Shown here: positions 5,266-11,646 of the stretch, piece by piece
How positions within the stretch are numbered: the stretch's first letter is position 1
Layout of the letters: every line of letters starts with the position of its first letter
Assembly: GCA_001772665.1 (NCBI GenBank)
Contig: MEVH01000001.1
Location: forward strand, 31,708-43,914
Length of the DNA: 12,207 nt
Direction: 5' to 3'
Source: a candidate division WWE3 bacterium RIFCSPLOWO2_01_FULL_39_13
GTDB lineage: Bacteria; Patescibacteriota; WWE3; 2-01-FULL-39-13
Translations under genes and position numbers: made by a program
The notes under the pieces: model-generated
The model's database searches: none
Seen by the model: the letters and a program-made list of their open reading frames with translations, nothing else
Told to the model about the DNA's origin: nothing

Positions 5266-5910
5266 ATGTTGCAACAAGCTATTAAAATTGTATCTGTTTT
5301 CTTGGTTTTTATTGTTGGACTTTGTATTTTAGGGCTGGGATATCTATCTGTAGATTCCTCCTTTGAAAAGAAGTATTGGTGGTATGAGTGGGACTCTAAT
5401 GGTAATTCTCCACACATAAATTGGTTTGAGGTATGGGATTCATGGCATAAGTGCCCCAGAATACAGGATGATCCTTTTGTTTATAAATATCCATTAAATA
5501 ATGATAATGAAGTTAATAAACATCAAATTATTGTTTTACAAGCCAAAGAAGGATATAGAGTATTTATAAAAGAAGTTTCAGATTTGCAAGGCATGAATAC
5601 TAAACTGGTTTATTATAGTATTGTTGATCAACGTCCGAGTGGAGATTATTCTATAACTTATCCTAATAGCCAGTATTTAATTAATGATCGTATTATTGCC
5701 TACCCTTTTGGAACTATGTTGATAAACTTGCTTGACAAATTGTTTTCCTACTCAAATGAGCAACTGAAAACACACCGTGAAATTCTTGGCCATAATGACT
5801 GGGGAGAGAACAATACGATTACGATGAAGATTGCCTATATTCCGTTTGGCGAAAAAAATTCACATTGCAAATATCCCTATATCTATAAATTTACAACAGG
5901 TGCAAACTAA
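5266..5910 (+). CDS. Membrane-anchored extracytoplasmic protein, unknown family
   Basis: A 214-aa protein that I do not recognise. Residues about 6-28 (IKIVSVFLVFIVGLCILGLG) form an N-terminal signal anchor; the rest is hydrophilic and rich in Trp, Tyr and Asn, as in surface proteins. The segment KKYWWYEWDSNGNSPHINWF (about 36-54) is strikingly aromatic. Cys63 (WHKCP) and Cys201 (SHCKYP) are the only cysteines outside the helix and could form a disulfide. The start at 5266 is chosen because the promoter -10 box ends at 5259; an ATG at 5260 in the same frame would add two residues. There is no Shine-Dalgarno site, as expected for a leaderless mRNA. It lies between the tRNA cluster and the coiled-coil gene on the same strand, with 74 bp to the latter. 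Confidence 0.8.
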   Translation: MLQQAIKIVSVFLVFIVGLCILGLGYLSVDSSFEKKYWWYEWDSNGNSPHINWFEVWDSWHKCPRIQDDPFVYKYPLNNDNEVNKHQIIVLQAKEGYRVFIKEVSDLQGMNTKLVYYSIVDQRPSGDYSITYPNSQYLINDRIIAYPFGTMLINLLDKLFSYSNEQLKTHREILGHNDWGENNTITMKIAYIPFGEKNSHCKYPYIYKFTTGAN

Positions 5911-5984
5911 GTCCGTTTTATGCAAACGTTGATATTTAATATTCTTGTCAAGATTTTGTCAGATTTGGATGCTAGTATGAATTT

Positions 5985-6431
5985 ATGACGTTAGATAACG
6001 ACGACTTGATAAAAATTAGACAGATAGTCGAAGAAGTTGTTACTGTAAAAATTAGTGAGTCCGAGGTAAGAATGGAAGCTAAACTAACTACCAGATTCGA
6101 CGAGAAGCTTACGGAATCAGAAGCAAGACTGACAATTTCATTTGACCAAAAGCTCAATGATTTAGAGACTCAATTAACATCTACCTTTGACCAAAAGCTT
6201 GCTGACTTAGAAACAAGACTAACCTCATCCTTTGATAAAAAACTAGCTGAACAAACATTTGTCTTTGCCAAAGCTCTAGCTGAAACTGAAAAGAGACTTG
6301 AAGAGAAAATTGAAATTAACAAAGCTATAATTATGGGAGTAAGAGCTGAATTTGACGGAGTCTATGAAGCAATACGAGATTTGACAGTATATTTCGAAAA
6401 GAAAATCGATGTCCTCGAAAAAAGTGCATAA
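5985..6431 (+). CDS. Coiled-coil protein with 15-residue repeats
   Basis: A highly charged, 148-aa, almost wholly helical protein without signal peptide or membrane helix. Residues 1-33 are an acidic head; residues 34-93 are four tandem 15-mers of the pattern LTxxFDxKLxxxExx; residues about 94-148 continue as an ordinary coiled coil (ALAETEKRLEEKIEINKA and onward). A 15-residue period equals 15 per 4 turns, the pentadecad spacing of right-handed coiled coils known from trimeric adhesin stalks, so an oligomeric rod is likely. There is no catalytic motif. The cell role is unknown; short coiled-coil proteins of this look are common in Patescibacteria. It is followed after 36 bp by trmD, which has its own promoter box. 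A TAGTAT about 6 nt before the ATG could act as a weak -10. Confidence 0.82.
   Translation: MTLDNDDLIKIRQIVEEVVTVKISESEVRMEAKLTTRFDEKLTESEARLTISFDQKLNDLETQLTSTFDQKLADLETRLTSSFDKKLAEQTFVFAKALAETEKRLEEKIEINKAIIMGVRAEFDGVYEAIRDLTVYFEKKIDVLEKSA
6084..6263 (+). repeat. Four tandem 45-bp coding repeats
   Basis: Codons 34-93 of the coiled-coil gene: LTTRFDEKLTESEAR, LTISFDQKLNDLETQ, LTSTFDQKLADLETR, LTSSFDKKLAEQTFV. The second and third units are closest to each other, including shared DNA such as TTTGACCAAAAGCT, which suggests duplication within the gene; the outer units have drifted. Confidence 0.85.
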
Positions 6432-6452
6432 ACTCCAATCGTGTCCAGCTGA

Positions 6453-6458
6453 TATAAT
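6453..6458 (+). promoter_or_regulatory. Extended -10 promoter of trmD
   Basis: GCTGATATAATATTTCTGCAATG: perfect TATAAT with TGA upstream. The box ends 9 nt before the trmD ATG, so the mRNA would have a 0-3 nt leader. No Shine-Dalgarno site is present. Confidence 0.6.
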
Positions 6459-6467
6459 ATTTCTGCA

Positions 6468-7166
6468 ATGAAATTCAACATTATCACTATATTCCCTGAT
6501 TTATTCTCCTCTACCTTTAGTTACGGGATTATAAAACATGCTGTTGATAATGGACTCTTGGAAATTAATATTCACGATCTTCGAAAGTGGACTTGTGACA
6601 GGCATAAGCAGGTGGATGACCGTTCCTTTGGAGGAGGCCCTGGGATGATATTAAAGCCCGAACCGTTGTTCGAGGCAGTAGAATCAATAAAACTGAAAGA
6701 CGAAGTTACGGACAGTCTCCAAAAGCGCGACAAACAGAATCGTACCAAAGAGCATGGTCATGTTATTTTACTTTCTCCTCAAGGCAAAACATTCAATCAG
6801 CAAAAAGCAGAGGAATTATCCAAGATTGATAATATTATCCTTATCTGCGGAAGATACGAAGGAGTAGACCAAAGAGTAATAGAAAATATTGTTGATGAAG
6901 AAATATCTATCGGGCGTTATGTTCTAAGTGGCGGAGAAATTCCAGCAATGGTAGTAATAGATGCAGTTTCGCGTCTTATTCAAGGAGTGATTAAAAATGA
7001 AGACTTTAATGCAAATGAATCTTTTTCAGACCCAAAAGATCGAGATAAACTGGACTTTCCTCAATATACAAGACCAGCAGATTATAAAGGAATGAAAGTC
7101 CCCGAAGTTCTGCTGTCTGGGGATCATAAAAAAATAGAAACATGGAGAAGAAACGTTGACAAATAA
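6468..7166 (+). CDS. trmD: tRNA (guanine-37-N1)-methyltransferase
   Basis: Cytoplasmic SPOUT-class homodimeric enzyme that moves a methyl group from S-adenosylmethionine to N1 of G37, next to the anticodon, in tRNAs reading CUN, CCN and CGG codons; this prevents +1 frameshifts. Visible landmarks: start MKFNIITIFPDLF, KQVDDRSFGGGPGM (47-60), LSPQG (102-106), CGRYEGVDQRV (127-137), SIGRYVLSGGE (147-157), Arg169 in DAVSRLIQGV, and the linker to QYTRPADYKG with several Asp residues (188-196), one of which should be the catalytic base. At 232 aa it is about 20 residues shorter than Escherichia coli TrmD and ends soon after WRRN. SIGDYVL of most homologues reads SIGRYVL here. The usual rimM-trmD-rplS neighbourhood is absent. 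Confidence 0.97.
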   Translation: MKFNIITIFPDLFSSTFSYGIIKHAVDNGLLEINIHDLRKWTCDRHKQVDDRSFGGGPGMILKPEPLFEAVESIKLKDEVTDSLQKRDKQNRTKEHGHVILLSPQGKTFNQQKAEELSKIDNIILICGRYEGVDQRVIENIVDEEISIGRYVLSGGEIPAMVVIDAVSRLIQGVIKNEDFNANESFSDPKDRDKLDFPQYTRPADYKGMKVPEVLLSGDHKKIETWRRNVDK

Positions 7167-7192
7167 GGGTCAACTACACTGCTACCAGTAGC
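7155..7192. terminator. Weak hairpins between convergent trmD and orphan gene
   Basis: GTTGAC (7155-7160) and GTCAAC (7169-7174) form a 6-bp stem around the trmD stop; GCTACCAGTAGC (7181-7192) is a second small palindrome over the stop of the opposing gene. Neither is followed by a T-tract, so intrinsic termination is doubtful. Confidence 0.25.
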
Positions 7193-7919
7193 CAAATGTA
7201 CCTCCAATATACTCTATCATCTCCAGGCTAGTAGTATCCGCACCTCTACTTTTAATATATTCTTCAGTAAGCACGAAAATCCTCTCGTTAGCAAACCACG
7301 CGTCTCTTTGAAGCACTGCTGAGATTTGACCATCTTCAGTACTTTCTGTAGAGATGATTCTCCAATACATAGCAAAAAGAGAACCAGACTGTTTAGCTTT
7401 ATTCAACGCCCCTTGAAAAACAACAGCGAAGTCTTTCGGATCGTTGAAACCAGATCTGGTAGATACCCTGACGATTTTTTTTGCCATCCTCATTTTTTTT
7501 ATAGTAGAAGAAATGTTGATTCGTTTCCCATCGGTAAGATTTTCCATTCCAATCCCCAAAAGAACTGCTGCTTGCGTAAATTTGTAATTCAGAAATTCCC
7601 AACTCAACTCAGGAACAAAATTAGGTATACCATCTATAGACGAACAAAAATTCTTAAATGCCGAAGGAAATCTCCTAACAAAATCTATCACACCAACGTC
7701 TAAAGGATCGAATCTTAATAATTCCTGCATTGTAACTGGCAACTCGTCTAGTCTATCGTAAATATCCGAAGGAATAGGAATTCTCCAGATTACATCATCT
7801 TCCTCACCCTCTACCTTCACAACAGTATAAGGATAAGGCTGTTCAAGATCTATGGGAGAAAAATAGGCAGGTATGGATGGATATCCAGGTTCTAACTCAA
7901 AGTAATTAATGTTAGACAT
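7182..7919 (-). CDS. Soluble protein of unknown function
   Basis: I do not recognise this protein. With the start chosen here (ATG at 7919-7917) it has 245 residues, no signal peptide and no membrane helix. Visible features: a Pro/Tyr-rich N-terminus (PGYPSIPAYF, EQPYPYTVV), an acidic-aromatic stretch EGEEDDVIWRIPIPSDIYDR, then mainly helical-looking sequence with a basic patch (IKKMRMAKKIVRVSTR, about 140-155), and a Gly-rich end GGTFGYW. The frame extends upstream to ATG at 7994, adding 25 residues; the shorter start is preferred because a TTGACA (7957-7952) and TATACC (7936-7931) lie just before it and because the longer form would leave only 8 bp to the divergent helicase gene. It is convergent with trmD, stops 15 bp apart. 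The intact 738-bp frame, with no long competing frame, supports a real gene. Confidence 0.72.
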   Translation of the reverse strand: MSNINYFELEPGYPSIPAYFSPIDLEQPYPYTVVKVEGEEDDVIWRIPIPSDIYDRLDELPVTMQELLRFDPLDVGVIDFVRRFPSAFKNFCSSIDGIPNFVPELSWEFLNYKFTQAAVLLGIGMENLTDGKRINISSTIKKMRMAKKIVRVSTRSGFNDPKDFAVVFQGALNKAKQSGSLFAMYWRIISTESTEDGQISAVLQRDAWFANERIFVLTEEYIKSRGADTTSLEMIEYIGGTFGYW

Positions 7920-7950
7920 CTTATAGTCAAGGTATATTTCCCACAGTAAA

Positions 7951-7972
7951 ATGTCAATACCAGGCTTGACAT
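7951..7972. promoter_or_regulatory. 7-bp palindrome holding back-to-back TTGACA boxes
   Basis: ATGTCAA-taccaggc-TTGACAT is a perfect 7-bp inverted repeat with an 8-bp spacer, in the gap between the divergent orphan and helicase genes. Each arm reads TTGACA outward, like two -35 boxes. Minus side: TATACC follows at 15 nt. Plus side: only poor -10 candidates (CATAAC at 20 nt). It could instead be an operator for a dimeric repressor. Confidence 0.45.
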
Positions 7973-8002
7973 CCCATCCCATATAAATCACCATAACAAT
8001 TG

Positions 8003-11000
8003 ATGACAGGTGTGGCTGATTTTAAAAAACTTTATCAAAAGCTAAATACTAACCAGAAAAAGGCTGTTGACACTATTGAAGGACCTGTAATTGTTCTTGC
8101 CGGTCCGGGGACAGGAAAGACACAGGTTCTGACAATGAGGATTGCCAATATTCTTCTTAAAACTGATATTCCGCCGGATGCAATTTTAGCACTGACATTC
8201 ACAGAATCCGGTGTAAAAACAATGCAGGAGAGACTTATTTCAATAATTGGGACTGAAGCTTACGGCGTAAATATTTACACATTCCATTCCTTTTGCAGCG
8301 ACATAATCAGAGCCAACCCTGATGAGTTTATTATATCAACTCAGACCGAAGCACTTTCTGATCTAGAAAGGGTACATCTTTTCAAAAAAATCTTTGATGA
8401 GGTGAAAATTAAAGAAATAAAGCCGTTCAATGCCCCATATTATTATCTTTCTGCAGTTATATCCAAAATAAGGGATCTAAAACGTGAAGGAATCAGCCCA
8501 GAGGAATACGAGAAAGTAATAAATAATGATCCCGCTGGTCTTGAAGAAAAAGACATTAAGAAAAATCTTGAGTTAATAAAAATCTATACGCAATACGAAA
8601 AAAGCCTCAAACAAATAGGTCGCTATGACTTTGAAGACATGATCAACCTCGTAGCCGAGAAATTCGAAAAATCCCCTTCCCTTTTGCAAAAGTACCAAGA
8701 ACGCTTTCAGTATCTTTTAGTAGATGAGTTTCAGGATACGAACTCGGCACAGGCTGAGATTCTTTATAAACTAAGCTCCTTTTGGGATCCCCAGCCAAAT
8801 CTATTCGTTGTTGGGGACGACGACCAATCCATTTTCAGATTCCAGGGGGCTTCAATAGAAAACATAATAAAGTTTAACGAGAAATATCCAAATGCCGAGA
8901 AGATCACGTTGAATAACAACTACAGAAGCATCCAGCCGATTATATCTGCTGCAGATAAAGTCATATCCAACAATGTAGTTAGAGTTGCTACAAAGCTGAA
9001 GCTTGATAAGAGTCAAACCTCTACCATAAACTCAACTACGAAGACCGCAATAACCAGCGCTCTTTTTCCATCATCACATGTCGAAAATTACTTTGTGGCA
9101 AAGGAAATAAAAGGATTAATTGAAAAGGGAGTTGACCCGTCAGAAATTGCTGTTATTTACAGAAACAACGCAGACTCCACAGATATAGCAGACATGCTTT
9201 CAAGGATGGATATAAAATATGTCCTTGAGGGCGGTGAAAATGTTCTAGAAACAGGAATAATAGTAAGACTATTACACCTGCTAAGGAGCATTCTAGATGT
9301 AAGAACAAAAGATGAAGATATAGATCTTTTCACACTTTTAAATTACGAGTTTCTTAAAATTGATCCGCTTGATGTCCTCAAGCTTTCTAGATTTGCAAGC
9401 ACTCACAAACTAAATCTTTTTGATGCAGTAAATAATCCCAATTTCTTGGCGCAGAGCTTATCGGATCCAGATAAAATAACTGACCTTATCAAGAAAATAA
9501 TATATTGGAACGAGCTTTCGGCAAATACAACATTTATTGAATTTCTGGATTCTGTAATAAATGAGTCGGGCTTTTTGGAATGGATTTTAAATCATCACAA
9601 CAGCTATGAGTATCTCAACAAGCTGAATTCCTTTTTATCTGAAGTCAAAAGACTCAACTATTCAAATAAAGAACTTTCTTTACAGGAATTTCTGCAGTAC
9701 ATAGATCTGATGAATCAAAATAACATCCCTATAAATGAAGAAACTCTGGATCTTAACATTGGAGCAGTTAGGCTTTTAACCGCCCACAAGGCAAAGGGAC
9801 TTGAATTTGAATATGTATTTCTTATCAAGTTTATAGACAAAAAATGGAGCAATGTCATATCCCGCGACTTAATTAAGATCCCGTCTTCGATTTTAGAAAC
9901 AATAAAAATTGCAAACGATAAAGACAAGAAACTGCACCAAACTGAAGATGACCGCAGGCTTTTTTATGTGGCATTAACGAGGGCTAAAAAGCAGATAACA
10001 ATTACAGCCTCACAAAATTACCAAAACGGACAATCCTCGCGGTGGGCTATTATCAGCATGTTTGCCCACGAGCTCCCGGCAGAGCTTATGAAGAAGAAAG
10101 ATACCAGCGAGTATCAAAAGGGTGCATCTGAAGTCCTAAAACAGCTTTTAAAGCCAATACACAAAGACCATCTTATATCAGAAAATGAAAAAGAATTTCT
10201 TAAAGAAGCATTAAAAAATTTTAAACTCAGTCCATCCTCTTTAAATACTTATCTTGAATGCGCATATAAATTTAAGCTTGAATTTCTTTTGAAAACTCCA
10301 AGGCCGAGAGAAAAACCTCTAATTCTAGGCACTGGAATACATAAAGCTTTAGAGGAAGGGTATAAAAAATTGAAACAAAGTCTGCCGGTAGATCTTGATT
10401 TCCTGCAAAACGAATTCTCCAACTCAGTAAGAAAAGAGATATTAAAAGATACGGAGCTCGAAGAGATAATACAAGAAGGAAAGGATATTTTACGTGTTTA
10501 TTACCTGACTTATGAAGATGAGTTTAGGCGTGACGCATCCCATGTCCTGCATCTTGAAAGGTTCTTTGGCTGGGGCTGGAACCGCCCCATGCTTGATGGA
10601 AAAATCAAGTTATCAGGAAAAATAGATAGAATCGAAGCATCTGATCCTACTGAAAATGCAGTGAAAATAATTGACTATAAAACAGGGCGCCCCAAAAGCA
10701 GAAATGAAATAACCGGGCAAACCAAATACTCAACCGGGGACGAATACAGGCAGCTCGTGTTCTACAAGCTTCTGATTGAACTCGATAACTCCATAAACCT
10801 TAAAGTAAACGAGGTTGAAATAGATTTCATAGGGAATAGAAACACTGATCCCAAAAGAGAAAAATTTAAGGTCAGCGACAAAGACGTTGATAAATTGAAA
10901 GAAGCCATAAGAAAAACCTCAGAATGCATAGAAAGTTTTGAATTCCCTAGAACTACAAATTACCAGATATGTGATAAATGCCGATTCAAATACCACTGCT

Positions 11001-11050
11001 GGCCTGACGGAATTCCATCACAAGGCGATGAGCAGTTGAGATTTATATGA
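8003..11050 (+). CDS. UvrD/PcrA-type helicase fused to Fe-S PD-(D/E)XK nuclease
   Basis: ATP-driven 3'-5' DNA translocase with a RecB/Cas4-like nuclease tail, 1015 aa, for DNA end processing or repair. Numbered from ATG at 8003 (a TTG directly before it is also possible): Q motif LNTNQKKAV; Walker A GPGTGKT (34-40); ALTFTE (63-68); YTFHSFC; motif II VDEFQD (240-245); motif III GDDDQSIFRFQGA (271-283); motif IV NNYRS; motif V LLTAHKAKGLEFE (591-603); motif VI RRLFYVALTRAK (651-662). Nuclease: SPSSLNTYLECAYKFK, GTGIHKALE (His780), GKIDRIE (Asp875), IDYKTG (Asp891, Lys893), then QLVFYK. Cys753 with CDKCRFKYHC (990, 993, 999) matches the four-cysteine 4Fe-4S clasp of AddB and Cas4 nucleases. All key residues are intact. 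The downstream methyltransferase overlaps by 4 bp. RecBCD/AddAB partners are not in the window. Confidence 0.95.
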   Translation: MTGVADFKKLYQKLNTNQKKAVDTIEGPVIVLAGPGTGKTQVLTMRIANILLKTDIPPDAILALTFTESGVKTMQERLISIIGTEAYGVNIYTFHSFCSDIIRANPDEFIISTQTEALSDLERVHLFKKIFDEVKIKEIKPFNAPYYYLSAVISKIRDLKREGISPEEYEKVINNDPAGLEEKDIKKNLELIKIYTQYEKSLKQIGRYDFEDMINLVAEKFEKSPSLLQKYQERFQYLLVDEFQDTNSAQAEILYKLSSFWDPQPNLFVVGDDDQSIFRFQGASIENIIKFNEKYPNAEKITLNNNYRSIQPIISAADKVISNNVVRVATKLKLDKSQTSTINSTTKTAITSALFPSSHVENYFVAKEIKGLIEKGVDPSEIAVIYRNNADSTDIADMLSRMDIKYVLEGGENVLETGIIVRLLHLLRSILDVRTKDEDIDLFTLLNYEFLKIDPLDVLKLSRFASTHKLNLFDAVNNPNFLAQSLSDPDKITDLIKKIIYWNELSANTTFIEFLDSVINESGFLEWILNHHNSYEYLNKLNSFLSEVKRLNYSNKELSLQEFLQYIDLMNQNNIPINEETLDLNIGAVRLLTAHKAKGLEFEYVFLIKFIDKKWSNVISRDLIKIPSSILETIKIANDKDKKLHQTEDDRRLFYVALTRAKKQITITASQNYQNGQSSRWAIISMFAHELPAELMKKKDTSEYQKGASEVLKQLLKPIHKDHLISENEKEFLKEALKNFKLSPSSLNTYLECAYKFKLEFLLKTPRPREKPLILGTGIHKALEEGYKKLKQSLPVDLDFLQNEFSNSVRKEILKDTELEEIIQEGKDILRVYYLTYEDEFRRDASHVLHLERFFGWGWNRPMLDGKIKLSGKIDRIEASDPTENAVKIIDYKTGRPKSRNEITGQTKYSTGDEYRQLVFYKLLIELDNSINLKVNEVEIDFIGNRNTDPKREKFKVSDKDVDKLKEAIRKTSECIESFEFPRTTNYQICDKCRFKYHCWPDGIPSQGDEQLRFI

Positions 11051-11622
11051 TTATATCAATTATTCTTGCGGTTCTTCTGGTAACTGTATGGCTGCTGGCG
11101 GTTCTTTACATGATGTTTATTTCTGTTTCCTACGTTATCAGCGATTTAAAAGGGGCTCCCTTTGTACCCAATGATGATAATGTAATAAGGACAGCCCTGA
11201 AGCTTTTGAGGCTGTCTTCGAAGGATGTTCTGGTAGATCTCGGAAGCGGAAACGGCAAGGTATTATTTGAGGCGGTAAAAAACTTTGAAGCCAAAAATGC
11301 TGTCGGATATGAAATTTCACCATGGCCTTTCCTTTTGAGTATTTTAAAAAGGAGGAGACTCCCCAAAAGTGTGCAGGGGAGAATAAAGTTGCACAGAAAA
11401 TCTATATTTAATGCGGATCTAAATGAAGCCGATGTTGTTTATGTTTATTTGTTTCCAAAACTCCTGAAAAAACTGGCGCCGATGCTGTTAAAAGCGAAAA
11501 GGGAGAACAGGAACTTAAGAATAGTTTCATGCGTGTTTCAGATAAAAGGCATGAATCCAAAAAAGACCATTGAGGTATATCACTATGGTTTCCGAAAAGA
11601 TGTGACTATATATTTATACTGA
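11047..11622 (+). CDS. Membrane-anchored class I SAM methyltransferase, FAM173-like
   Basis: A 191-aa protein. Residues 2-31 form an N-terminal membrane helix, followed by GAPFVPNDDNVIRTAL (36-51), then a Rossmann methyltransferase core: motif I LVDLGSGNGK (62-71, binds S-adenosylmethionine), acidic residue Glu89 in GYEIS (motif II), and NEADVVYVYLFPKLLKKLAP (126-145). Membrane helix, PFVP pre-core motif, DLGSG and a short core without C-terminal extension are the pattern of the FAM173 group, whose eukaryotic members (ATPSC-KMT, ANT-KMT) trimethylate lysines of ATP synthase subunit c and the ADP/ATP carrier. The substrate here is unknown and may be a membrane protein. The start codon overlaps the helicase stop (ATGA), so translation is coupled, though a shared function is not obvious. 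Family assignment is from motifs only; methyltransferase is sure, FAM173-like is likely. Confidence 0.87.
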   Translation: MIISIILAVLLVTVWLLAVLYMMFISVSYVISDLKGAPFVPNDDNVIRTALKLLRLSSKDVLVDLGSGNGKVLFEAVKNFEAKNAVGYEISPWPFLLSILKRRRLPKSVQGRIKLHRKSIFNADLNEADVVYVYLFPKLLKKLAPMLLKAKRENRNLRIVSCVFQIKGMNPKKTIEVYHYGFRKDVTIYLY

Positions 11623-11646
11623 TTTCTTGACTGCGTCAATCTGCCT

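Noticed and set aside
7326..7703. 125-codon plus-strand frame opposite the orphan soluble protein
   Set aside because: Considered as an alternative to the minus-strand gene, but it is shorter, very rich in Arg/Lys/Phe/Ser/Tyr as expected of an antisense frame, and would overlap the intact 245-codon frame.
11627..11639. TTGAC-TGC-GTCAA hairpin between the convergent methyltransferase and FemAB genes
   Set aside because: The 5-bp stem is too weak and has no T-tract on either strand, so it is not called a terminator.
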